This document shows, in pieces, positions 39,501 to 52,100 of a stretch of DNA of 64,000 nt (positions within the stretch are counted from its first letter, which is position 1; every line of letters starts with the position of its first letter). A program made the translations under genes and the position numbers. Under the pieces are notes generated by a model, which had not been told where the DNA came from, did not search any database, and was given only the letters and a program-made list of their open reading frames with translations. This stretch comes from Syngnathus acus (taxonomy: Eukaryota > Chordata > Actinopteri > Syngnathiformes > Syngnathidae): contig NC_051091.1 of the NCBI RefSeq assembly GCF_901709675.1, positions 9,828,967-9,892,966 of the forward strand. The letters are read 5' to 3'.

Positions 39501-42500
39501 GACTCCCTTAGCCCATTCCTCTCCCGAGGAGCCCACTGGGCAGTGGTACTATTTAACCCATAGTTGGGGGCTGGTTCGTGGGCACCAGGGCGTGTCCACA
39601 CACCGGTGGGCCTGCGTGCCGCACGTCTAGGGGCCAAACCGAGTCCCTTGTAGTTTAGCCTGGGTCCGTGTTGTACCCAGTTACCATGTGTCGCCGCGTG
39701 GAGGCACTACATAGGGCTTGCTGTTAGAGAGGCTATGTACTGGCAGGGAGAGACTTACGCACTCGGCTCTCCCGTTCGCATACTGCTAGCCAGCGGTGAG
39801 GGTTGACAGTGAGAAGTGACATGCACTGGGCACTCCACCAACACACTAGACGCATCATAACAACCCGACTTGGTCTTATGAAGTCAGACACACACCTCAA
39901 GATGACTTTAGTTAATAATCCCGAGTTCTTTCTACAAAGTGGTTTGCAGTATTGCTGATGTGCTGATGTGCATGTCAAGAAAAGTTAAAGAAAAATATTT
40001 ATATTCTCTCTTCCTAGATGTTTATTTTTCTCCTCATTGTCAAACAGAACAGAAAGTAGGTGCAGCATTATAGCTCGAATATGAGGATTTTTTTTTTTTT
40101 TATATGCGGAAAGGTATATAATTACATAAATAAAACAATTGGCTGGTCCACCAATGCGGAAGACCACCAAAGTAGAAAATTGGAGCTGCTTGGCAATGAC
40201 TCAACTCCTAATTCTCTTACTGTGCAGCTCTTACTTGAATATCTTTTTGTAATTTTCATAATGATAAAAAATAACTTTGATATTGCACTCCTCGGGAGTT
40301 TTGCCGAAATGTTTTTGTTTGAAATGCGTAATTACAGTACTTCAGTGCCTTCAGATTGAGTGCACTTTGTTTTGCTCCAGTTAAACGGCCGCATCATTTG
40401 TACTTCCATTTGCACTAAGTCACTTGTACTTTATTTCCTCCTCGTATACAAAGACACGCACCAGTAATCCAGTCCTGCAGCCTCCATGGCCCCTTTCATC
40501 GGTACATATTTATTTGTTCTGACAGCCATTTCGGTCGTGTTGACGAAAGCGACGGCGCCCGCAAAAGACATCAGCGACCACCTACAAGAACGAGCTTATC
40601 GTGATTTGCATCATTAGCATACTGTTCCCTCATCGCAATTAAAATTAAAGAAGACATCCAGTTAAATGACGACCGCTTTGCCCCATCGCCTTGTCAAGAA
40701 CTGTTAGGTATGAAGTCGCAATAAATAACCCAAACATCACAATCCTACGCAAAATAGATTTGATTCAAGGTCGACAAATGTTTTTATTTACACCTCCAGC
40801 ATTTAGGCGTCTGTCACTGTAGGTTTATGTTGCCCACTTTCTTTCATACGTTCTCGCAGGCTGCAGTCTTCGTCTGTTTGTATCCCTGCGCTTTTTTCAA
40901 AATCGCTACACAAACCTCAGACAAGTTTGAAGCTTTTGTTAGAAGACCAAAACATGCTGCCAAAGTAAATGAATCCCCCTATAGATGCCGATGCTTGTGC
41001 GCTGTCAATATTTTGTCCACTTGAACTGTTCTTTATTCCGAGAATCAAATAGGCCGGTCTGAATCCCTCATGATATAAGGCTGGAAAATTGCCACTGGCA
41101 GCTTTTTTTTCCCCATTTTTTCAACTTGACTTTCACTGCTTCACCAGATCAATCGTACAACTCCCAGTGTTATCGTCTTTGATCATCATCATGTTCGGCA
41201 TGAGATTAAGTGCTTATTATTTGCTGCCCCACTTTAAGCCTGAGCACTCTTGCTAAATGATAGCCGTTGAAGATCGATAGGCGTCAATAAGTAATGTGAC
41301 ATGTCTGTGAAGGACCTGACCAGCATCCTGCTGCCAGATCAGCCGCTTCTCACAGAAGCAAGCCCCAGGCAGCTCCACACACGGCCTCGGGCTCCAAAGC
41401 CGCAGCGCCGGCAACACATGCCGGAAGAAAAGGCAACCCGGCCGCGAATGGGATGGAAAAAGACGAACCCTATAATGACAAAACGGTAATACACAAATTC
41501 TATCGTATGATTCAGACAGCCGTGTCATGATTGTAATTATTTTTGTTTTTGCAATACATCCCACAGGCATACTTCAATCCGACACACCCACAATTTAATG
41601 CACAAGTTGGAGATGCAGCATCATCGCACCTTCATCAAGCGGGTAATGGTAATGTTTTGATATCTTGCTGTTATGTCACCTTGACAATATACAGTTAGGC
41701 AACCAATACATGTGTAATCAGATATTTCTCTATCAGTGAAGTCAACCTATGCACATTATAGAAAAAATTGCCTGGTTTCTTGATAACACGGTTGCGGCAA
41801 AATACCGGTATCACAAGGATCGATAATTATCGACGTATTTTTCCGGTATATTTCTTACTCTGGTGAAGCTCGTTTAAGGGGCAGGTTTGTCTCATGCTGA
41901 GCCAATAGCAAGCTGAGCTTTGGTTTGAATAACAATTCGTGGGCTGAAACTCGCTACGGGCATGTTCCTGCGGCGTTTTGGCCGTCATCCTTCCTCCTTG
42001 CTCAGCGGCGAGTGTTCATTAATTTCACACTTGATAGGTTGCGAGGCACTCCAGAGACCCAACTATTTGTATACAAACAAAAAAAAAAAATCAGTTTTCC
42101 ATGTCCACTTTCAAAATAAATGTTATTCTGGTTCTAACTTGTTGTGGTGTCGAATTGTAATGCAGCGTAAAAAACTAAGATGTGATTGTAATATTTAAAC
42201 CTTCAGATGCAGCATCTCAAAATGTTAGTTGCAGATGACAGTTATATTTCTGTGAAGTCCTACTCAGTTCCCAGAGTGAATTTTGGCGTGTGTGTGTTTT
42301 CTTCGGATGCTCCAACGTCCTCCCACGTAAAAACAAACAAAAACCATATGTTAGGTTAGTTGAAGATTCCAAATTGTCCATAGATGAGAACTGTTATTTG
42401 TCTCTGTGCTGTATGATAGACTGAGCAGTCCTCAGCCAAATATCAGCTTGAATAGCCTCCAGCTCACCCGTGAATCTAATAAAGGGACACCATAGAAACT

Positions 42501-45500
42501 ATATGGGTGGAGAAACTTCACATAATATATTACTGAAGAATATTATTTTGGACCTTATCGAAAAAATGCTTACAGAATCCATTTTCAAAACAAACCTTGT
42601 CAAGGTCAGCAATTATGGTTCATTGTTACCACTCCCATTAAAATCCCATTAGATTGCCCTTTATTGTCATTTTAGCAGAAAGCAAACAAGTAAAAAAAAA
42701 ATAAAATTACGATCGAATCAGTAAAACTAGCTATTGCTGCGAATTAATATAAGACTCGGTGTTGTTGCTATGCTGTTATTTCTTTGTGAATGGTTGATTT
42801 CACGGTCTACTGCTATTTATTGTACATAGGAGCACCCTCCAGCTTGCAGCCAACTCCTCCGAGAGGCAAAGTGCTCAACAAGCAACCATTTGAGAGGAGA
42901 AAGTCACGAGTCCAAAGTGCAGCAGTAGAGAGGCTCCAAACACTGCTGGGTACACCGCAAAGGCTCGAATGCATATATAAAAGGACCAAACCACTTGTTC
43001 TCTGAAATTGCGCTTTATTTTGCTACTCAAGAGCCTGCTGATGTCAGCCATAGCAGGAGAAATGAGACCAGAGAGACATACAGCCGTCCATCAAGTGGAC
43101 TGGAGAGCAGACAAGACGTTTTGACCCCAAAAGGAATAACAGAGGTCCTAAAAGCAGGTGGGAGAATGTTCAAGCATCATGACGGCACACAATAAGGACT
43201 ACTAAAAGACATTTTTGATGAGCTGTCACTAGCGTAACGTTGAATCCAGACTGCTGTTCTTCCTTTCAGATTCCGGTTTGCTTGAAAATGTTGCCGGAAT
43301 TTTAATGAGCCTCATTCTAGGTTGCATACATAACTGCTTTTGTTCCACCTTTTTAAATTTTGCATCACCCACGTCGAGGCCCTTTGCTGAGAATTTTTCA
43401 GCCAAGCTATTCCCAGTCTTCCGTCACGCGTATCGGGAAGGTCATTGTGCGAACACTGCGACAGGCACGCATTTTCACTAATGTTATTCTACAAAGCAAG
43501 AACCCTTTGCGGATAGCTTCGGATTCAAAAAGTCACGCGACAAAATGTGATGCGAAGGAAAAGCATTGGATATTTTCTTGGATCAAATAATAACTAGTGT
43601 CACAAAAACCGAATAAGTCAATTTGCCAGTAAATTGAGCCAAGATCAACATTATTTCCCTTGTGATGTTTTATAACATTTTTTATTTCTTGGTGAGATTT
43701 TCTCATTTATAAAGGGTGACCAGGCTCAGAGGAGGATGCAAAACACTGAATTGTCGTGGTTGACACTAAGGTTTGGGGTTCGAGTCTCAGCAACTCTTGT
43801 AGCTCAAAGGATGAATATCTGTAATTTATTTTCATAAGTACATTCAGTGCTTTAAATGGAAAAAAAAAAAAATGCCGGTAATTCTCTTTTTTAGCTGTTG
43901 CCGGGTAATTGGGCGGTGGGTAATTGATCATGACATCAAGCTAGCTCTCATTCTTCAAGGGCCTACTGCAACTAATACAACGACAATGCAATAGCATTAG
44001 GAAGATTTTATTTTAAAGGTAGCCTTTGCGTTGATGGTGTGTTTCCTTATGAGCTTATTATTCCTTGACATGCCTACACGTCAGGGGCTCAAGTGAAGTA
44101 CCGGTACACTGTACTGCTGCCACTTATGGCACTGCTGACATTTCAAAAACATGTATAACTGGTTAATTATAGACTCTAAATTGTTCATAAATGTAAATGT
44201 GAGCAAATAGGTTTGCGAATAGAATAGGCTGGCAAACAGCTCTCAACCCCAAAGTCACCTGACACAGCCTCCAGCTCACACGATGACCCGAATGAGGACA
44301 AGCGCTATAGAAAATGCATAGAAAGAGTTGATAAAAGTTTGATGCCAGGAAAGAAAATGTTCACATTCTCTGGGGTTTTTAATGCAATGCGATGCATTAA
44401 CTTGTATCGCAGTCCTCAATTAATTTATTTCTCTGGCCATTTAACTTGGCAGCAGAATCTTTCATTATTCTTATACTCTATTTCTAAGGGAAGATCAATT
44501 TCTAGTCTGTAGATGTTCCTCTGGAGCTGCAAGTTCCTTTGGCCAGCCGTGCTCACAGTAGTTAGTTCATTAATGGTAATGTGGCACGTTAAATAAAAGT
44601 CAGAGTGACATCTCCCGGGTCCAGGGATTGCCACACAGTGGGCAATTAGAGGAAGCGATTATACTGACGAGAGGTTGAAACGTGCTTGCTCATTCATATC
44701 GAGAGGTGCCCCCATGTTTGAGCTCGGGCCCGCTGTGGAGTTTGAGCGCTCGGCGTCTCTCATGTGCACACATGAATGCTTGCAGCTTTTTCTTAAGGTT
44801 GGACTTAATTAAATATTACGCTCCCATTTTTCTCAGTCGATCTAGCGGAGTGAACACTCTGTGTTCTAATAGATTGAATCCTCTATTCGAGGCTCTGGGA
44901 GTTTTATAATATTCATATTCTATCATTGAATTCTTTTGGTGTTAGGTTTGAGTATTTTGATCGTTTTTCCCATGTCTAATAATCTTTTATCCTAGATGAA
45001 TGCAGTTTCAGTTCACCAGGCACGAGTTCCATATCGCCCCCACCCACACCGGCGGAGCCTCCCCCCGACTCAAGCCGGCCCGCTTCCTCTCCTGACCCGC
45101 AGGTCCAGAGCTGCTGGGAGAGTAATGACGAGGAGCCCGAGCTGCGGCTCGCTCTGCGGGAGGAGGTGTTCACGTTCGCATCCCCGCCCCACTCACCCAA
45201 AAGAGGCCAAGGCCGGGGTGAGCGCAAGATGGAGACGAGAGGCGAACAGGTTCAATGCCCAAATGGGACACGCAGTGAGGCTCAACCCGAAGATGATTTC
45301 ATTGGCAGTGAAAGTGATGAGGTACGCTCACTCTGGGGTGACAAAGGCACCCTCTTCACCTAGATACATTGCTCACTATTGCTTTGACATAAATGACCAG
45401 CTGCCTTGAGCTGGACAGTTTGTATCGTGCCGTTTTGATTTCCCTGGCCTATCAATGCAATGGAACGTCCAACGTCAAACGCAATTCTTTCCACGATATT

Positions 45501-48500
45501 GGTTGATTCTTTAATTCTAATTTCAAAACTATCATATTATGGGGAACATAAGGCAATATCAGGTCTATTTTCATACATAGAGCACAAATAGTTTTTTGTA
45601 ATTGTACCGTATATATTCTTTAGCACTATTATGCTAGCAGCATTAGCCAAGTGACGTTTTGTCTTTTTATTTCTTCATTTATTTTGTTTGATTTTTGAGG
45701 CATAGCTTTAACGACAAATCATTCCGCTACAGTTCAATGTAAAATGACATCTCCCACAGTGCACCGTTTGGTGTCAATGTCACAATGCACATTACCACTC
45801 AAATCTAACTGTGGGGAATATACTTCAACTTAAAACGTCAATGGGACTATTATAATCAGCCAATGTAATCATGGTTCTAAAATTTAGAGTCATTTTCTTC
45901 ATGCTGAGCAGGGTAATTATACCGTATTGTGGTTAAAGCATGCTGCCTGCAAAGAAATGCTAAATACTTCTTCAAAACTTTATAGTAGGTCTTATAATTC
46001 CAATTTAATGGAAAATGATTACCATTTGGCTTACAGTCATACACCCTACAGTGGAAAAGAAAATCAATGTTTTAACTTGTGACCAGCTCCACGGTCATAC
46101 GCGCATTTCAAACTAAACATTCCAGCGTTATGGCAAAAGCGATTGCGTGTGTTGCGATGAAAAATAATTGTTTTGTTTGGCACTTAGCAGCATTAGCCAA
46201 ACTACTTTGTGTCGGTGAATATTGAAAGACATTTGAGTTCTTCGCCTTAATTTGGAGAGGAGGGGGGGGGGCACTCCATTAGCAAATTCTATTCATTAAG
46301 GAGTAGTTAGCTCGGTGGCACTAAACCAAATTGGGTGCACTTGTGTTTTTTGTGTTTTCTTTTCAAGTTAAGCCAAAAAGCACATCTGAAAATCGCTGTA
46401 CAATATAAAGGATAACTTTTGATAGAGACAATACCATTTGATCAAATCCAGTACAAAAATATGTGCACCCAATAAAGTAATATGGCTGAGAAACTAGTTG
46501 GTAATTAGGATATAAACTCTTTTCAATTCATAGATCATATCCAGTACAATACTTTTTGAATTTGTGTGTTCCCATGCACCATTCGACAATCACAATTATT
46601 TTTTTTTCCCAGTGCAAAGTGTCAAATGGTCATTTTATGATTAAGTATAATTTAATAGATATTTCTATATTCATAATTTGCAAAGGGGCTAACTGTGGCG
46701 CAAAGTGAGTGCTTATTATTATTATCATTCTTATTATTATTAATAATGTTATTTGGCAAGCAATACCTACCAAATAGCATTAAGTGCTATTTACAATTTG
46801 ATTAGAAGTCATCAACCATTTTTTAAAATTACATTTGTGTTTTCTCATTAAGAACTTTTGTTTATAAAATCACTTCAAATTTATATTTATATACAAAACA
46901 TTTGAATCAAATCATTATCACAGATTTTTTAGTTTTAAACAATACATAGAATACCCGATTGCAAAACATGACTTAATCATTGCAGTGCGCCGAGCTTTTC
47001 ATGTTCTTGAGCTGCCAACATGGTAGCGAAAGCACGCACAATTTATCTGACACACGTTGGCTTAATTTAGATTTTCACTCATTTCTGACAGCCTGCTCGT
47101 TTCTTCACTCATCTTTCAAGGTGTTGCATCAGATCCGTGCGATTCTTTTGAACCATTTGTTCTTAAACACAGAGAAATATTAAAAGCAGCAAACATTTTG
47201 CTTGTGATCTATACCTGTATACAGTTGTTCTCGAACAAATGCCGTATGATTTTACTGAAATGCAATCGTGGAAAAGAAAGAAAAAGAAACAGAACAATAG
47301 CGTATATTAACACGCTGCCAACAGATTGCAAAGCAGTATGGTCACAATACTAGTCATTAATTGTTGTTTACTGGCTTGTGCTTGAAGTAGAATGATGAAG
47401 GATGGAAAGAAGGAGAAAGCAAATAACATATGGCGCTGATAAGCTTTAAGGGATTTAAGCGCTCAAAGGGCTTATTATAACCTTTCACCTCAGAATAAAG
47501 CCCGCCGCGAATGAAGCCGGGCCGAGGGAAGGAACGGAGACTCTCGGCTCTCCGGGAGCTTTGTGTTTATTTCCGGAGAAGTAACGACCGTATTTAACGA
47601 CTTCACGTCTTGAGATTTGCTGCTTGCGATTGTCACTTTTTTTTTTTTTCCCATTCAAAACTGGCACAAACTAGTCTGGAGGGATGCCGCTTATTATAGT
47701 GTATTCTTAACAATGCCTCATCTGTCAACTGCACGGCACCATTATGCTTAATGTATTAGTCAGTGTGAGGAACAGTATATACTCAAGTAATAAGTTCCTC
47801 GCTGATCTCAGCACTTTTGCAAAGTAATCACCTGTGCCTTTTTCTTTCAACTGTGCTATATACTCACACGTACACCAACCTGCCACAGCATGATGACCTC
47901 TTGCACAGTCTAATGAGCTCCAATCCAGAATCTGTATCAATAGCGTGTTGACAAAATGATAATCCTCAACTTTGATTGACACATTCAAAGGGGTAGGACG
48001 TTTGCGGTATGATTATTATTGTCGTTTGTTTTTTGCAGTGGTGCTGAATTGAACTGCATCATCCATTATTCCGGTGACCTCATTTAGCGATATGACGGAA
48101 TTAATAAAAAAAGGCAATTTTCTACAGTTTAAAAATTGTCATCCGCACTTAGCTGTATGTTGCTGGCCTGCAACCTTGTAATTCCAGACAACAAATTCGG
48201 GTTTATACTTTCCAGCGTGCATGAGGAGGATTTCACATTTCTATAGCAATGACTCAGACAGCAAATACCGTAATTTTCGGACTATAAGTCGCACCGGAGT
48301 ATAAGTCGCACCAGCCATAAAATGCCCAAAAAAGTGAAAAAAACCATATATATGTATATAAGTCGCTCCTGAGTATAAGTCGCCCCCCCACCCAAACTAT
48401 GAAAAAAAACGCGACTTATAGTCCGAAAATTACGGTAGTTTTTATTCATCACAAACTTAAATAATAATTGAATGCTCCAGAACAGAAAGGTAACCATGAT

Positions 48501-49112
48501 GGTTAAAAGCAAATATATGTTAAATGACCATTGAATTTATTTCAGAGCAATGCTAGACACGATAGTCAACATTTAAAAAAAAAAAATAGGAGCAAATCTA
48601 CACTGTACAATATCCAGCTCTATTCAGTCTTAATGAGAAAAAACTCACCTCAGGCGCAAGCTGTAGTCCACAACATCCTATAATGGATTGTGTTTTGACA
48701 TCAGTGTTATATGTTGTATTATGGCAGATACATTTATGTCTGAATGGCCGTGAAAAATTCTCCCCTCCCCCTTGGTTCAGCCTACAGCTATATAGTCTAT
48801 TTACTTGTACACCACTGTGGTAAATAAAAATCAACAGCAGTCAATGTGCATTTGTTACGCAAGAAAGAAAATTTCTTCCAATGTAAAACCGTGACTGCTT
48901 CACACTAGCCAGTGTTGTGTCCAAACTCAGCGAGGCTTCGGCTCACTATAGTGACTTTGAAAAACAGCACAACGAGATGGTTCAACGAGAGCCAGTGTTT
49001 CTTAAAAGCTGTCAGCCATTTTCCTCCTATACAAACCACGCTAAATAAATGAATAAATACGTCGCTGTTGTTGAAAGTCTGAATCCAAATAAATAAATAA
49101 AATAAAATTGAA

Positions 49113-49163
<51 letters not shown>

Positions 49164-52100
49164 AAATCAATTATTGAAAGTCTGGATTCTTAAAAGACAA
49201 AAATCTATGTCATTGGCAGTGACTGAGTTAACCTAATTCCTGTTCTTCTTCCAGGAAAAGATCTACTCTGCATTCCCACAGCTAACAATAAATGCAGACT
49301 CCACTCCTGACATTTCGCAATATCTTGATCCAAATTTGGAACTGAAAGTCCAGCCTGAGGATCAAAGCACTGAGCAAACATCAGTCGAAGATCTTTGTCT
49401 AGTTGCCAGTGAAATGCAACTGCAGTCTCCTTACGTCAACCCGGTTGAAACTGTTCGCATAACTTCCGGTACCCGTCGTTGGCCTTTTGGTACCAGAGAG
49501 GAGCAAAGGTGTGGGTCGGGTGACGAAGAAGCAGAACATCAGGCTGTGGAATGGACCAACCCGGTTGAGACTGTTCGCGTAGCTTCCGGTACCCGTCGTT
49601 GGCCTTTTGGTACCAGAGAGGATGAGAGGTGTGGGTCGGGTGAAGCAGAAGTAGAACATCAGGCTGTGGAGTGGACCAACAGCGTGTCACTGTCAAGGAG
49701 TTGTCTTCAAGAGATCTCCATGCATGACCCGCTCAAGGTAAGATCTACTTGAAGGAGCCAAACGTCATCTGAACAGTTTAAATGTGGGTCACGCCAAGAT
49801 GGCAATGCCCAGGAAACAATATGTTGCAGATTTACTGGTGGTTTTAGTTTTTATTCCAGACTAACTTTGATTTGTGGCCCTGGAAATTGTGTTCCATTGC
49901 CGAGCGTAAATCGAACTCACCTTGCAGATAAAATAAACGGCCCGATAGTAAAACGAACGGTATAAGTATTTCAATATTTTACATTCCATTCCAAACAGGA
50001 TGTTCACAGGGCTAGATGAAATGATGCTATAAACCATGAAACACAATGTATCCCCGTCTTTTTTTTTTTTTTCCCATTGCCAGTTCAGCCTGATTCTGTG
50101 AATTTATATTGGCACATTATTTGGGCTTATGCTGAGGAGAGCCGCTCTGGAAAGACAAAGCAGTCCGAGGCTTGTAAAGCAATGAGGGTAGGATAATGTG
50201 TTGATTTTATTTTAAGGATTGTAAAGTCATGAAGGAAGGGATCAAACTATATGGTGTGATCACGAGCTCTAGGCAGGAATCCAAGATATCAGCGTAGTCA
50301 GCTGGAGTGACGGTGAGGCCTGAAGGGTGATGTGTTTCACGGCTGTTTTCTTCCCGAGTTTACACAACAGTGTTGCGACATATCTTCGCATCCCTCTCGT
50401 CATGGCTGTAGCGGCTGACTTCTGATTTGTGGCAGCTCTTGACAGGCGGCGTGCGGTGACGCCTTTGACTGAAAGGTTGTCATAGGAATGTGACGTGTTT
50501 GAATTCCGTCGTCCCCAGGCCTCGGTTTATTATTTATGAGAATTAATTCACCACTCAACACCGGGGCAGAGTCAGCCTCGTTTTGTACTATTCTCCCAAA
50601 TGATTAGATGGCCCTCTGAAAAAAAAAAATACAAAAAGACATTTTTGCCTTTGACATTTGAGTTTTTGTAGTATGCTTCTGTATGAGATTCACACAACAT
50701 TGAAAGCTTTGCAGAATTATGTTGACAGAATGCAAAGCCGTTTCATTTGGACTGTGTCAGTCTGCATAAGTGATTTGTTTTGGGGAAATTATTTCAAAGG
50801 AAGAAGACAACACAATCCAGCCTGCTGATTCTGGTGATTGGCACACAAAGCCGGTCGGCAGTCTACAATTGCACGACGGGGATGACGATGAGCTCCAGAT
50901 GCTTGCGAGTCTAAAAAGGGAGCAGGAGGAAGACGAATACAAAGCCTCGGGCCTCACTGCGTCTCAAATCCACCAGTGTAACGTCAACGTGAGCCTGAGC
51001 AGCGAGGACGCCTCTACCTGGACGCACATCTCCACGGTTGGTACAAACTTCTACTCTGCTACTTTAATCCCGCTAAGCATCCACAGTCGTAATGACGACT
51101 ACGCTGACCCTCTACCTCCCATCTGGAATCATTTCACTGACCGCTGCTGACCCGCACGCTTGCTCATTTCCATTTCAAGCTCCTCATCCACAGCACAGCA
51201 AAGTACTCACACACCCTTTCCTCTGGTGCGTTTCCTGCATTACAAAAGATTATGGAGATAGAAACGCATTAATTGGGCCTCTTACCGCTTTAAAAGATAC
51301 ACTGGCACAATAGCCACCATTTCCCCGCACGACTAGAAATTATTTAGGTCGTTTTAAAATCATCCCCCTATGGTCTTTTTAGAATTCAAAGATGGTTTGA
51401 GGTTGTTGAAGGTCATTTGGATCTATTGTCAATTAGCATAAGCACATTGCACTTTGGAATGAAGAGTGCAGCCTCGGCTGGTCCCAAATGGCTCCTCTGT
51501 ATGATCCCCGGTGAATGTGATCATTATAGATGCTAATTTTATGAGCCTGTTACCATTTCACTAGATGCTGCAGGTATCCCGATAGTGGTTGAGATCCAGG
51601 TAGAGCATATTTCGTAGCTGTGGGACTGACCCTGTTTTGGGACAGCGCCATTAAATGCATTTGAGTCTGTTTCCCATGTGAATCAGATCCGACTTGACTT
51701 TCATGTTGTTGTATTCACCCGCCCTGGGCCACCAACTAAGGCTCGCCATGTTTCAAATAACAGTGAAGCGTGCCTTTCCATAACTCAATAAAGACAGTAT
51801 ATGCCGATGTCAGGCCTTAAACAAATATGTCTGGCAATAGTAATGTCCTCATTTGGAACCCTGGCAGTGCACCCGGTTCTACCAGAGCAAACGCTCAAGG
51901 TCTAATTTGGGGTGCAGACTTGGCTTATATTCAGAAGGCTGAGCTCTTGGCACTTGGAAACACAAGGACAGAAAACAATATGCTCCTCCATGATGTGGAA
52001 ATCTCTGATAGAATGAATGAGAATTGTTTTTTTTTCCAAGAAGTGGAAGCAGATGGTAATTTTATATTTTAGTGCACCAGATGAAAAAAGGTGTGGCTTC

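Noticed and set aside
49399-49696. Two 86-codon antisense frames across cfap20dc exon 13
   Set aside because: They are shadows of the tandem-duplicated coding exon; the sense frame is conserved and spliced.
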